DNA of 64,000 nt from Streptomyces exfoliatus (GTDB lineage Bacteria > Actinomycetota > Actinomycetes > Streptomycetales > Streptomycetaceae), in the NCBI RefSeq assembly GCF_000725545.1, contig NZ_JNZP01000005.1:248001-312000 (forward strand), in the 5' to 3' direction. Each line of letters starts with the position of its first letter. The stretch's first letter is position 1. Both the position numbers and the translations under genes were made by a program. The notes under the pieces are model-generated. The model was given only the letters and a program-made list of their open reading frames with translations, made no database searches and had not been told where the DNA came from. Positions 30,240 to 39,979 of this stretch are shown one piece after another.

Positions 30240-30939
30240 CGTCGGGGTTCCCCTTCTCGCACGTGAGCCGGGCCCCGTACGGCTGCCGCTCCCCGTGCGG
30301 GAAGACGTGGAGCTGTGGCTGGTCAGGACCGGTGAGCCGCCCGCCGCGGCGGAGGTCGCCGTCCTGGACGCGGCGGAACGCCGCCGCGCCGCCGCGATCC
30401 GCCGTCCGGCGCAGGCCGCGCTGTACGTCTCCGCGCACGCGGCCCTGCGGCGCCTCCTGGGGGAGCGCCTCGGCGTCCTTCCCGAGGACGTGCCGCTGCG
30501 TCGCGAGGCGGGCGGGCGGCCGGTGGTGGCCGGGCAGGCCGCTGTGCACTTCTCCCTCTCGCACAGCGGTGGCCTGGCCCTGGTGGGGCTCGCCGGGCGG
30601 CCGGTCGGCGTGGACGTCCAGCTCGTGCCCGGAGTGACGACGGCGGAACTGTGCGGTCGCCGTCTGCACCCGGCCGAGCGGGCGGAACTCGCCGCCCGGC
30701 CGCCCGCCGACCGGGCGGAGGGCTTCGCCCGGCTCTGGGTGCGCAAGGAGGCGTACCTCAAGGGCCTGGGCACCGGCCTCCGACGGGCCCTGGACGCCGA
30801 CTACCTGGGCGACGGCGGGCCCGGAGGGCCAGGCCGCCCCGCCGGCTGGACGGTCCTCGACGTGCCGTGCGCCCCGGGGCACGCCGCGGCGGTGGCCCTC
30901 GCCGACCTGCCGGGGGCGGCCGCTCCGGCTGCGGCGTGA
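30229..30939 (+). CDS. Sfp-type 4'-phosphopantetheinyl transferase
   Basis: The 236-residue protein shows the PPTase motifs [22 protein letters not shown] and [19 protein letters not shown], so it should convert apo-ACPs to holo form using CoA. It starts with GTG inside the CLF gene. JadM holds the same role in the jadomycin cluster. Two ACPs in this window are likely clients. Confidence 0.9.
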   Translation: MRTDVGVPLLAREPGPVRLPLPVREDVELWLVRTGEPPAAAEVAVLDAAERRRAAAIRRPAQAALYVSAHAALRRLLGERLGVLPEDVPLRREAGGRPVVAGQAAVHFSLSHSGGLALVGLAGRPVGVDVQLVPGVTTAELCGRRLHPAERAELAARPPADRAEGFARLWVRKEAYLKGLGTGLRRALDADYLGDGGPGGPGRPAGWTVLDVPCAPGHAAAVALADLPGAAAPAAA

Positions 30940-30991
30940 GGGCGGGCCTTCCCCGTCACGCGCCCGCGCCCCGGACCGTACGAGCCGACGA

Positions 30992-31054
30992 CCCGGGTCC
31001 GTCATCGACCGGCCCGGGTCCGGCATCGACCGGCCCGGCCCCGTTATCGACCGA
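30992..31054 (+). repeat. 21-bp tandem repeat, 3 copies
   Basis: Three 21-bp units (30992, 31013, 31034) of the type CCCGGGTCCGNCATCGACCGG fill the gap before the epsilon subunit gene; the third is diverged and merges into the ribosome site GAAGGAG. Confidence 0.75.
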
Positions 31055-31065
31055 AGGAGCAGCTG

Positions 31066-31290
31066 ATGAACGCCGGCACCCTCCCCCACCTGATCCGCGT
31101 CGAACGCGGCAGCCTCGACGAGGACGAGGCCGCCGCCCTCGTCGCCGTCCTCCTCACCCGTACCCAGGCGGGCCCCGTGGACCCGGACGCTTCGCGCGGC
31201 CCCGACGACGCCGGGGCCCGCTGGGCCCGGCTCGAACGGTCCCGCGGCTTCGGCGGGCCGCGGAGCTGGCAGCGGCAGCGACAGCGCTGA
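31066..31290 (+). CDS. Acyl-CoA carboxylase epsilon subunit
   Basis: This 74-residue protein has the epsilon signature [20 protein letters not shown] and an Arg/Gln-rich tail. Epsilon subunits stabilise the alpha-beta carboxylase of actinomycetes. ATG has GAAGGAGC about 7 bases upstream. It forms a carboxylase set with the next gene and the damaged beta-subunit gene at 34.3 kb. Confidence 0.82.
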   Translation: MNAGTLPHLIRVERGSLDEDEAAALVAVLLTRTQAGPVDPDASRGPDDAGARWARLERSRGFGGPRSWQRQRQR

Positions 31291-31397
31291 GCGTCGCGCA
31301 CCACGAACCGGAGGGCGGTGGGGAGATCCCCCGGACGCCCCCGCGAAGCAAGGGCCGAGACCGTCCCAGCCAACACCCGCCGAAAGGGAGAGCCGTC

Positions 31398-33194
31398 GTG
31401 CGCAAGGTGCTCATCGCCAACCGTGGCGAAATCGCTGTTCGTGTCGCCCGTGCCTGCCGGGACGCCGGGATCGCGAGCGTCGCCGTCTACGCAGAGCCCG
31501 ACCGGGACGCCCTGCACGTCCGGATGGCCGACGAGGCGTTCGCCCTGGGCGGTGACACCCCCGCGACCAGCTACCTCGACATGGCCAAGGTGCTCGGGGC
31601 CGCGCGGGAGTCGGGGGCGGACGCGGTCCACCCGGGCTACGGGTTCCTCTCCGAGAACGCCGAGTTCGCGCAGGCCGTGATCGACGCCGGTCTCACCTGG
31701 ATCGGACCGCCGCCGCAGGCCATCCGCGACCTCGGCGACAAGGTCGCCGCCCGGCACATCGCCCAGCGCGCGGGCGCACCGCTCGTCGCCGGCACCCCCG
31801 ACCCGGTCTCCGGCGCCGACGAGGTCGTCGCCTTCGCCGCCGAACACGGACTGCCGATCGCGATCAAGGCCGCGTTCGGGGGCGGCGGGCGCGGACTGAA
31901 GGTCGCCCGGACGATGGAGGAGATTCCCGAGCTGTACGACTCCGCCGTGCGCGAGGCCGTCGCGGCCTTCGGGCGCGGCGAGTGCTTCGTCGAGCGCTAC
32001 CTCGACAAGCCCCGGCACGTCGAGACGCAGTGCCTGGCCGACACCCACGGCAACGTCGTCGTCGTCTCCACCCGCGACTGCTCCCTCCAGCGCCGCCACC
32101 AGAAGCTGGTGGAGGAGGCCCCGGCTCCGTTCCTGACGGACGTGCAGGTCAAGCACCTGTACGACGCCTCCAAGGCGATCCTGAAGGAGGCCGGTTACGT
32201 CGGCGCGGGCACCTGCGAGTTCCTCGTCGGCGCCGACGGAACGATCTCCTTCCTGGAGGTCAACACCCGTCTCCAGGTGGAGCATCCGGTCACCGAGGAG
32301 GTCACCGGCATCGACCTGGTCCGCGAGATGTTCCGGATCGCCGACGGCGAGGAGCTGGGCGCCTCGCCGTACTTCCAGGACGGCGACCCGGTGGTACGCG
32401 GCCACTCCTTCGAGTTCCGGATCAACGGCGAGGACCCGGGCCGGGGCTTCCTGCCCGCGCCCGGAACCGTCACCGTCTTCGACCCGCCGACCGGCCCCGG
32501 CGTCCGCGTCGACGCCGGTGTCGAGGCCGGCTCGGTCATCGGCCCGGCGTGGGACTCGCTCCTCGCCAAGCTGATCGTCACCGGCGCCACCCGCGAGCAG
32601 GCCCTCCAGCGGGCCGCCCGCGCCCTGGCGGAGTTCGAGGTCGGGGGCATGGCGACGGCCGTACCGTTCCACCGCGCGGTGGTCGCCGACCCGGCGTTCG
32701 CGCCGGAACTCGGCAGTGACGGCAGCCCGTTCACCGTCCACACCCGGTGGATCGAGACCGAGTTCGCGAACGACATCCCGCCCTTCACGGTCCCCTCGGA
32801 CGGGGACGACGACGAGGAGCAGGGCCGCGAGACGGTCGTCGTCGAGGTCGGGGCCAAGCGCCTGGAGATCTCCCTGCCGTCCTCGCTCGGCATGGCGCTG
32901 GCCCGGACGGGCCTGGCCGCCGGGGCGAAGCCGAAGCGCCGGGCGGTGAAGAAGTCCGGTCCCGCCGCCTCCGGCGACACCCTCGCCTCACCGATGCAGG
33001 GCACGGTCGTGAAGGTGGCGGTCGAGGAGGGCCAGACGGTCGAGGAGGGCGATCTCATCGTGGTCCTGGAGGCCATGAAGATGGAACAGCCCCTCAACGC
33101 CCACAAGTCCGGCACCGTCACCGGGCTCTCGGCGGAGGTCGGCGGCGCGCTCACGTCCGGCGCGCCCGTGTGCGAGATCAAGAGTGCGCAGTGA
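31398..33194 (+). CDS. Acetyl/propionyl-CoA carboxylase alpha subunit (biotin carboxylase + BCCP)
   Basis: The 598-residue fusion begins with biotin carboxylase ([22 protein letters not shown]-grasp loop [28 protein letters not shown]), then a linker rich in charged residues, and a C-terminal biotin-carrier domain with the biotinylated Lys in EAMKMEQP. With a beta subunit it makes malonyl-CoA, the PKS extender. JadJ is the equivalent in the jadomycin cluster. GTG at 31398 gives the exact family N-terminus. Confidence 0.95.
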   Translation: MRKVLIANRGEIAVRVARACRDAGIASVAVYAEPDRDALHVRMADEAFALGGDTPATSYLDMAKVLGAARESGADAVHPGYGFLSENAEFAQAVIDAGLTWIGPPPQAIRDLGDKVAARHIAQRAGAPLVAGTPDPVSGADEVVAFAAEHGLPIAIKAAFGGGGRGLKVARTMEEIPELYDSAVREAVAAFGRGECFVERYLDKPRHVETQCLADTHGNVVVVSTRDCSLQRRHQKLVEEAPAPFLTDVQVKHLYDASKAILKEAGYVGAGTCEFLVGADGTISFLEVNTRLQVEHPVTEEVTGIDLVREMFRIADGEELGASPYFQDGDPVVRGHSFEFRINGEDPGRGFLPAPGTVTVFDPPTGPGVRVDAGVEAGSVIGPAWDSLLAKLIVTGATREQALQRAARALAEFEVGGMATAVPFHRAVVADPAFAPELGSDGSPFTVHTRWIETEFANDIPPFTVPSDGDDDEEQGRETVVVEVGAKRLEISLPSSLGMALARTGLAAGAKPKRRAVKKSGPAASGDTLASPMQGTVVKVAVEEGQTVEEGDLIVVLEAMKMEQPLNAHKSGTVTGLSAEVGGALTSGAPVCEIKSAQ

Positions 33195-33375
33195 GTGCCG
33201 TGACCCACGGCGGGTCGACGACTCCTGTGGCCCCCCTCGCCCCCGTGGCCGTCGTGGCACGTGTGGCCCCTGTGGCCCCCGTGACCCACCCGCCCGGCCC
33301 AGGGCCCCGGGCCGCCCGGCTGACGCGCGCGACGCCCGCCGCCCTCCGTCCGACCCCGAGAGGCCCCCACCGACC

Positions 33376-34344
33376 ATGACGGCCACCCTGCCGAACCGGC
33401 TCCCCCGGACGGCCGCCCGCCGCACCGTCCTCGACGGGGCGGGCGTCCCGCTGTCCGCGCTGCTCGCGCTGCCCGACGACGTCCCGCCCCGCGCCACCGT
33501 GGTGGCGCTGCACGGCGCCGGGATGAGCGGCGGCTACTTCGACGGCTCCGCGCACCCGGACGCCTCGCTCCTCGGACTCGGCGCGCGCCTCGGCTACGCC
33601 GTGCTCGCCGTCGACCGCCCCGGCTACGGCGACTCCGCTCCCGTACTGCCCCGGGGCTGCGACCGCCAGGAGCAGTCCGCCCTGCTGCGCGCCGCCCTCG
33701 CGGAGTTCGCCGCGACCCACGAGACCGGCGCCGGGATGTTCCTGCTTGGGCATTCGTACGGCGGGATGCTCGCCCTCACGGCCGCCGCCGACGGCCTGGC
33801 GAGCGGTGGCACGGCCTCCGGCGTGCCGCTCCTCGGCGTGGACGTCTCCGGCTGCGGCCGGCGCCTGGCCGTCGACCCGGTCCCGCCGGAGGGTTCGCTG
33901 CGCAGGACCGCCCGGCACTGGGGACCCTTGCGCTGCTATCCGCCGGACACCTTCCGTTCCAGCCAGACGCTGGTCGGGCCGGTGCCGGAGCGCGAGCGGG
34001 GCGACGCCGGCGCCTGGGCGGACCTGTTCCCCGGCGTGGCGGCGCGCGTCCGCGTACCGGTGCGCCTGACGTTCGCCGCCCACGAGGCGTGGTGGCGGCA
34101 GGACGACGCCGAACTGGCCCAGCTGGCTTCGGCGTTCACGGACGCCCCGCGCGTGCTCGTCGAGCGCCAGCCGCAGGCCGGCCACAACATCAGCCTCGGC
34201 TGGGCGGCCCGCGCCTACCACCTGCGGGCCCTGGCCTTCGCCGAGGACTGCCTGCGGCCCGCCGACCCGCCGTCGTCCAGCCGGCGCACAGGACCCGCCG
34301 ACCCGCCTTCACCCACCCAGCGAACAGGAAGGGACATGCCATGA
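33376..34344 (+). CDS. Alpha/beta hydrolase
   Basis: The 322-residue protein has an oxyanion region [16 protein letters not shown], nucleophile elbow GHSYGGM and a C-terminal His in QAGHNISLG, so the triad looks complete. Its substrate is unknown; release, editing or ester cleavage in the pathway are options. The stop overlaps the start of the carboxyltransferase gene (ATGA). The upstream 180-bp gap is a low-complexity GTGGCCC-type repeat without features. Confidence 0.82.
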   Translation: MTATLPNRLPRTAARRTVLDGAGVPLSALLALPDDVPPRATVVALHGAGMSGGYFDGSAHPDASLLGLGARLGYAVLAVDRPGYGDSAPVLPRGCDRQEQSALLRAALAEFAATHETGAGMFLLGHSYGGMLALTAAADGLASGGTASGVPLLGVDVSGCGRRLAVDPVPPEGSLRRTARHWGPLRCYPPDTFRSSQTLVGPVPERERGDAGAWADLFPGVAARVRVPVRLTFAAHEAWWRQDDAELAQLASAFTDAPRVLVERQPQAGHNISLGWAARAYHLRALAFAEDCLRPADPPSSSRRTGPADPPSPTQRTGRDMP

Positions 34345-35811
34345 CGGCAGCCGTTCCCCCCGACGCCGAGACCGGGGCCCGGCTCGACGAACTCCAGCGG
34401 CTCAAGACGCTGGCGGACGAGGGCCCCAACCCCGAGGCGACCGCACGCCAGCACGCCAAGGGCAAGCTGACCGCGCGCGAGCGGATCGAGCTGCTGCTCG
34501 ACAAGGGCAGCTTCTGCGAGATCGAACCGCTGCGCCGGCACCGGGCGACCGGCTTCGGGCTGGAGGCCAACCGCCCCTACACGGACGGGGTGGTGACCGG
34601 CTGGGGTGAGGTCGAGGGCCGTACGGTCTTCGTCTACGCGCACGACTTCCGGATCTTCGGCGGCGCCCTCGGCGAGGCGCACGCCGCCAAGATCCACAAG
34701 ATCATGGACATGGCCATCGCGGCCGGGGCCCCGCTGGTGTCCCTGAACGACGGCGCGGGCGCCCGTATCCAGGAGGGCGTCTCCGCGCTCGCCGGCTACG
34801 GCGGCATCTTCCAGCGGAACACCAAGGCGTCCGGCGTCATCCCGCAGATCAGCGTGATGCTCGGCCCGTGCGCCGGCGGCGCCGCCTACTCGCCCGCCCT
34901 CACGGACTTCGTGTTCATGGTCCGCGAGACCTCGCAGATGTTCATCACGGGACGACGAGGAGTCCTGCCTCGCCGACGTCCGCTACCTGCTGTCCCTGCT
35001 GCCGTCCAACAACCGCGACCTGCCGCCCGTCGTCCAGAGCGGCGACCCGGCGGACCGCGCGAACGACCGCCTGCTCTCCCTCGTACCCGCCGACGCCAAC
35101 CGCTCGTACGACGTCCACGGCGTCATCGAGGAGCTCGCCGACGACGGCGAGTTCATGGAGGTGCACGCCGACTGGGCGCCGAACCTGGTCTGCGCGCTCG
35201 CCCGCCTCGACGGGCACGTCGTCGGCTTCGTCGCGAACCAGCCCGCGGCCTTCGCGGGCGTCCTCGACATCAGGGCGAGCGAGAAGGGTGCCCGCTTCGT
35301 CCAGTTCTGCGACGCCTTCAACATCCCCCTCGTCACCCTGGTGGACGTGCCCGGCTTCCTGCCCGGCGTCGACCAGGAACACGAGGGCATCATCCGGCGC
35401 GGCGCCAAGCTGCTCTACGCCTACTGCAACGCGACCGTGCCCCGCATCTCCGTCGTGATGCGCAAGGCGTACGGCGGCGCCTACATCGTCATGGACTCGC
35501 GCTCCATCGGCGCCGACATCGCCCTCGCCTGGCCCCTCAACGAGATCGCCGTCATGGGCGCCGAGGGCGCCGCCAACGTCGTCTTCCGGCGCGAGATCGC
35601 CGCCGCCGACGACCCCGACGCGGTCCGCGCGCAGAAGATCGACGAGTACCGCCGGGAGCTGGTCCACCCGTACTACGCGGCGGAACGCGGCCTCGTCGAC
35701 GACGTCATCGACCCGCGCGAGACCCGGGCCGTGCTCTGCAGGGCGGTCACCATGCTCGCCGCGAAGCACGCGGAACTTCCCCACCGCAAGCACGGCAATC
35801 CGCCGCAGTGA
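34341..35811 (+). pseudogene. Acyl-CoA carboxylase beta subunit (PccB-like), internal deletion with frameshift
   Basis: The 5' part (34341 to about 34950) encodes a normal carboxyltransferase N-terminus ([38 protein letters not shown]). The frame then shifts by one position class and the rest (about 34951-35811) encodes the C-terminal half ([35 protein letters not shown]). Homologues have roughly 33 residues between FITG and DDEES (the PDVVKTVTGE... segment with the GVAH/GGA motifs). These are missing, and about 100 bases, not a multiple of three, appear lost. The protein would be truncated near residue 205 unless this is an assembly error. Confidence 0.85.
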
Positions 35812-35867
35812 TTCACCGGATCACCAGACCCGTGGCACGCCAGCAAGTCCCCTTGAAGGAGAGGTAC

Positions 35868-37355
35868 ATGGATGCTTCCGTGATCGTCGCAGGCGCCGGG
35901 CCGACCGGTCTCGCGCTCGCCGCGGAACTGCGGCTCGCCGGCGTCGACGTCATCGTCGTCGAGCGCCTCGCCGAGCCCACGGGCGAGTCCCGCGGCCTGG
36001 GCTTCACCATCCGCACCATGGAGGTCTTCGACCAGCGCGGCCTGCTGCCCCGCTTCGGCGACATGGTGACGAGCAACGCCGGCCACTTCGGCGGCCTCCC
36101 GATGGACTTCGGCATCCTCGGCAGCAACCACCAGGCCGCGAAGTCCGTCCCGCAGCACGTCACCGAAGCGGTCCTGGAGGAATGGGCCACGGAGCTCGGC
36201 GTCGACCTGCGCCGCGGCACCGAACTGCTCGCGCTGCGCGACACCGGCGACGGCGTCGAGATCGACGTACGCGATCCGGCGGGCGAGCGGCAGACGCTCA
36301 CCGCGCGCTGGCTGGTCGGCTGCGACGGCGGCCGGAGCCTCGTCCGCAAGGCCATCGGATCCGAGTTCCCCGGCACCGCCGCCACCCTGGAGATGTACCT
36401 CGCCGACATCCGCGGCGTGGACCTCGAACCCCAGCTGATCGGCAAGACGTACCCCGGCGGCATGGTCATGGTCGGTCCGCTCGGCGACGGCGTGAACCGC
36501 ATCATCGTCTGCGAGCGCGGCACCCCGCCCCAGCGGCGCGACGCCCCGCCGCCGTACGCGCAGGTCGCCGCCGCCTGGGAGCGCCTCACCGGCATCGACA
36601 TCTCGCACGCCGAGCCCGTCTGGGTCAGCGCCTTCGGCGACGCCACCCGGCTGGTCACCGAGTACCGCCGCGGCCGGGTCCTGCTCGCGGGAGACGCCGC
36701 GCACATCCACCTGCCGGCCGGCGGCCAGGGCATGAACACCGGCATCCAGGACGCCGTCAACCTCGGCTGGAAGCTCGCCGCCGTGGTCCGCGGCACCGCC
36801 CCCGAGGCGCTGCTCGACACGTACCACGACGAGCGTCATCCGGTCGGGCAGCGGCTGATGATGAACACCAGGGCGCAGGGCCTGCTGTTCCTCGGCGGCC
36901 CCGAGGTCCAGCCGCTGCGCGACGTGATCGGCGAACTCCTCACGCACGAGGAGGTCGCCCGGCACCTCTCCGGCATGGTGAGCGGCCTGGAGATCCGTTA
37001 CGACGTCGGGACCGGCACCAACCCGCTCCTCGGCCTGCGCATGCCGCACCTGGAGCTCGTGTCGGACACCGCCAAGACCAGCAGCACCGCGCTGCTGCAC
37101 GCCGGCCGCGGCATCCTCCTCGACCTGGAGGACAACGCCGAGCTGCGGCGTCGCGCCGCCGGCTGGACCGACCGGGTCGACCTGGTCACCGCCGCGCCGC
37201 ACGGCGTCGACCCGGCCGGCCCGCTCGCCGGCGTCTCGGCCGTCCTGGTGCGGCCCGACGGGCACGTGGCCTGGGTCGCGCCCGGCAGCCACCACGACCT
37301 TCCCATGGCTCTCGGCCGGTGGTTCGGACCGTCCCGGCACGAGTCGGACCGATAG
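35868..37355 (+). CDS. FAD-dependent aromatic monooxygenase, PgaE/UrdE/JadH type
   Basis: The 495-residue flavoprotein has [17 protein letters not shown] at the N-terminus, the [15 protein letters not shown] motif, and the FAD ribityl motif [20 protein letters not shown]. It closely resembles PgaE from the gaudimycin pathway along its length, including [11 protein letters not shown] and [14 protein letters not shown]. PgaE-type enzymes hydroxylate angucycline precursors at C-12. ATG at 35868 has GGAGAGG upstream. It opens the block with urdamycin-like gene order. Confidence 0.95.
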   Translation: MDASVIVAGAGPTGLALAAELRLAGVDVIVVERLAEPTGESRGLGFTIRTMEVFDQRGLLPRFGDMVTSNAGHFGGLPMDFGILGSNHQAAKSVPQHVTEAVLEEWATELGVDLRRGTELLALRDTGDGVEIDVRDPAGERQTLTARWLVGCDGGRSLVRKAIGSEFPGTAATLEMYLADIRGVDLEPQLIGKTYPGGMVMVGPLGDGVNRIIVCERGTPPQRRDAPPPYAQVAAAWERLTGIDISHAEPVWVSAFGDATRLVTEYRRGRVLLAGDAAHIHLPAGGQGMNTGIQDAVNLGWKLAAVVRGTAPEALLDTYHDERHPVGQRLMMNTRAQGLLFLGGPEVQPLRDVIGELLTHEEVARHLSGMVSGLEIRYDVGTGTNPLLGLRMPHLELVSDTAKTSSTALLHAGRGILLDLEDNAELRRRAAGWTDRVDLVTAAPHGVDPAGPLAGVSAVLVRPDGHVAWVAPGSHHDLPMALGRWFGPSRHESDR

Positions 37356-37364
37356 GAGACGGAC

Positions 37365-37694
37365 ATGCACAGCACCCTCATCGTGGCCCGGATGGAGCCC
37401 GGCTCGGCCGTGGACGTGGCCAAGCTCTTCGGCGCCTTCGACGAGACGGAGATGCCGCACCGCATGGGCACGCTCCGCCGCCAGCTCTTCTCCTACCGGG
37501 GCCTCTACTTCCACCTGCAGGACTTCGCGGGCGAGGACGGCGGCGAGCGGATCGAGCAGGCCAAGACGGACCCGCGCTTCGTCGGCATCAGCGAGGACCT
37601 CAAGCCGTTCATCACCGCCTACGACCCGGCCACCTGGCGGTCCCCCGCCGACGCCATGGCCCAGCGCTTCTACGACTGGAACGCCCGTCCCTGA
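37365..37694 (+). CDS. TcmI-type polyketide cyclase (UrdF/PgaF/JadI-like)
   Basis: The 109-residue protein is a dimeric alpha/beta-barrel cyclase: MHSTLIVARMEPGSAVDVAK, MPHRMGTLRRQLFSYRGLYF, DPATWRSPADAMAQRFYDW. In angucycline pathways this enzyme closes the later rings to give the angular benz[a]anthracene. Its presence and sequence favour an angucycline over an anthracycline. Only 35 bases separate it from the ACP gene, where KS-alpha and KS-beta usually lie. Confidence 0.93.
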   Translation: MHSTLIVARMEPGSAVDVAKLFGAFDETEMPHRMGTLRRQLFSYRGLYFHLQDFAGEDGGERIEQAKTDPRFVGISEDLKPFITAYDPATWRSPADAMAQRFYDWNARP

Positions 37695-37729
37695 GTACCG
37701 CCCCAGGTCGCACACGAAAGGAACACCCC

Positions 37730-37999
37730 GTGTCCTCCACTGAGTTCACCCTCGACAAGCTCGTCCACATCCTGCGCGAGGGCGCCGGCGCCGACGAGTC
37801 CGCCGACCTCGGCGGCGACATCCGCGACACCGACTTCGAGAGCCTCGGCTACGAGTCGCTGGCCCTGCTGGAGACGATCGGCCGCATCGAGCGCGAGTAC
37901 GGCATCACCCTCGACGACGACATCCTGGCCAGCGCCGGGACGCCCGGGCAGCTCATCGACGCCGTCGGCGCGCAGCTGGCCCACGGCCGGACCGACTGA
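37730..37999 (+). CDS. Aromatic polyketide acyl carrier protein
   Basis: The 89-residue ACP has its attachment Ser in FESLGYESLALLETIGRIE. GTG start with GAAAGGAA upstream. It completes the minimal PKS with the KS-alpha/KS-beta pair at 27.7-30.2 kb. The following 199 bases to the ketoreductase gene hold no gene that I can see. Confidence 0.93.
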   Translation: MSSTEFTLDKLVHILREGAGADESADLGGDIRDTDFESLGYESLALLETIGRIEREYGITLDDDILASAGTPGQLIDAVGAQLAHGRTD

Positions 38000-38198
38000 C
38001 GGGCGTCCGGCTGACCGACTGGCCGTCCGGCCCACTGACCGGCGTCCGGCGCCTCCCTGTCCCGCACGAGGACACGACCGTCGGCCCTGCCGCCCCGCCG
38101 TCCCGCGGCGGCGTGCCCTGCCGGACTCGTACCGGCTCTCACGCCTGCGTACCGGCTCACGCCCACGTACACGTTCACGCCCACAGGAGTAGTCCCCC

Positions 38199-38984
38199 AT
38201 GACCCAGCAGAACCCGAGAACCGCCCTCGTCACCGGTGCGACCAGCGGCATCGGCCTCGCCGTGACCCGGCTGCTCGCCGCGAACGGGCACCGCGTCTTC
38301 CTCTGCGCCCGTGACGAGGAGCGGGTCGCGCAGACCGTCAAGGAGCTGCGCGAGGAGGGCCTGGACGTCGACGGCGCCTCCTGCGACGTCCGCTCCGTCG
38401 ACGACGTCCGGCGTTTCGTGCGGCTCGCCGTGGAGCGCTTCGGCACCGTGGACGTCCTCGTCAACAACGCGGGACGCAGCGGCGGCGGGCCGACCGCCGG
38501 CATCGACGACGAGCTGTGGCTCGACGTCATCGACACCAACCTCAACAGCGTCTTCCGGATGACGCGCGAGGTGCTGAACGCCGGCGGCATGTCCGGCAAG
38601 TCCCGTGGCCGGATCATCAACATCGCCTCCACCGCGGGCAAGCAGGGCGTCGTCCTCGGCGCCCCCTACTCCGCCTCCAAGCACGGAGTGGTCGGCTTCA
38701 CCAAGGCCCTCGGCAACGAGCTCGCGCCGACCGGCATCACCGTGAACGCCGTCTGCCCCGGCTACGTCGAGACGCCCATGGCTCAGCGGGTCCGGCAGGG
38801 CTACGCCGCCGCGTACGACGCCACCGAGGACCAGATCCTGGAGAAGTTCCAGGCCAAGATCCCGCTCGGCCGCTACTCCACCCCCGAGGAGGTCGCGGGT
38901 CTCGTCGGCTACCTCGCCTCCGACACCGCCGCCTCCATCACCTCGCAGGCGCTCAACGTCTGCGGCGGCCTCGGCAACTTCTGA
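38199..38984 (+). CDS. Polyketide C-9 ketoreductase (ActIII/UrdD type)
   Basis: The 261-residue SDR has TGATSGIGLAVTRLLA, NNAGRSGGG, YSASK and the C-terminus QALNVCGGLGNF typical of ActIII-type ketoreductases, which reduce the C-9 carbonyl of the cyclising decaketide with NADPH. ATG has CAGGAG upstream. The signature DTNLNSVFRMTREVL matches the aromatic ketoreductase family. Confidence 0.95.
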   Translation: MTQQNPRTALVTGATSGIGLAVTRLLAANGHRVFLCARDEERVAQTVKELREEGLDVDGASCDVRSVDDVRRFVRLAVERFGTVDVLVNNAGRSGGGPTAGIDDELWLDVIDTNLNSVFRMTREVLNAGGMSGKSRGRIINIASTAGKQGVVLGAPYSASKHGVVGFTKALGNELAPTGITVNAVCPGYVETPMAQRVRQGYAAAYDATEDQILEKFQAKIPLGRYSTPEEVAGLVGYLASDTAASITSQALNVCGGLGNF

Positions 38985-39037
38985 TCACCCCACCCCATTC
39001 CGTTCCATCCCACCCGGATCAAGGAGGCATGGCATCG

Positions 39038-39976
39038 ATGACCGTGCGCGAAGTGGAACACGAGATCACCGTCGCGGCCCCGGTCGAGCGGGTCTACCAG
39101 CTGATCGCGGAGGTCGAGAACTGGCCGCTGATCTTCCCGCCGACCATCTACGTCGACCACGTGGAGCGCGGTGAGCGCGAGGAGCGCATCCGCATCTGGG
39201 CCACCGCCAACGACGACGTCAAGAACTGGACTTCGCGCCGCACCCTCGACGCCGAGGCCCGGCGGATCACCTTCCGCCAGGAGGTGCCCGCCGAGCCGGT
39301 CGCCGCGATGGGCGGGGCCTGGGTCATCGAGCCGGCCGGAGCGGACTCCTGCCGGGTCCGGCTGCTGCACGACTACCGGGCGATCGACGACGACCCGGCC
39401 AAGCTGGCCTGGATCGACGAGGCCGTCGACCGCAACAGCCGCTCGGAGCTGGCCGCCCTGAAGGCCAACGTCGAACGCGTCGCCGCCGAGGACGAGCTGC
39501 GGTTCTCCTTCGCCGACGCCGTCACCGTGCGGGGCGCCGCCAAGGACGTCTACGACTTCCTGAACGAGGCGGACCTGTGGAAGGAGCGCCTGCCGCACGT
39601 CGCGAAGGTCGTCCTCACCGAGACCTCCCCCGGGCTCCAGACGCTGCGGATGGACACCCTCACCAAGAACGGCGACTCGCACACCACCGAGTCCGTCCGG
39701 GTCTGCTTCCCACACAGCCGCATCGCGTACAAGCAGACGACGCTGCCCGCCCTGATGAACCTGCACACCGGGCTCTGGACGGTCGAGGAGGACGGCGAGG
39801 GCACGACCACCGTCACCTCCCACCACACCGTCGTCGTCAACACCGAGAACATCACCCGCATCCTCGGCGCCGACGCCGGGGTGCCCGAGGCGCGCGCCTT
39901 CCTGCGCGAGGCCCTCGGCGGCAACAGCCGGGCGACCCTCGGGTACGCCAAGGAGTACGCGGAAGCGCGGCGCTGA
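39038..39976 (+). CDS. Two-domain aromatase/cyclase (ActVII/UrdL type)
   Basis: The 312-residue protein has two START/SRPBCC domains: residues about 1-150 (EHEITVAAPVERVYQLIAEV) and 160-312 (FADAVTVRGAAKDVYDFLNE). It dehydrates and aromatises the first ring of a C-9 reduced decaketide. The ATG at 39038 is preferred because AAGGAGG lies 10 bases upstream; the earlier ATG at 39029 is too close to it. Confidence 0.94.
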   Translation: MTVREVEHEITVAAPVERVYQLIAEVENWPLIFPPTIYVDHVERGEREERIRIWATANDDVKNWTSRRTLDAEARRITFRQEVPAEPVAAMGGAWVIEPAGADSCRVRLLHDYRAIDDDPAKLAWIDEAVDRNSRSELAALKANVERVAAEDELRFSFADAVTVRGAAKDVYDFLNEADLWKERLPHVAKVVLTETSPGLQTLRMDTLTKNGDSHTTESVRVCFPHSRIAYKQTTLPALMNLHTGLWTVEEDGEGTTTVTSHHTVVVNTENITRILGADAGVPEARAFLREALGGNSRATLGYAKEYAEARR

Positions 39977-39979
39977 CCC

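Noticed and set aside
34089..37355. Apparent 1088-residue fusion of carboxyltransferase and monooxygenase
   Set aside because: The frame is open by chance between the frameshift in the carboxyltransferase gene and the true monooxygenase start at 35868; the joining stretch is Arg-rich nonsense.
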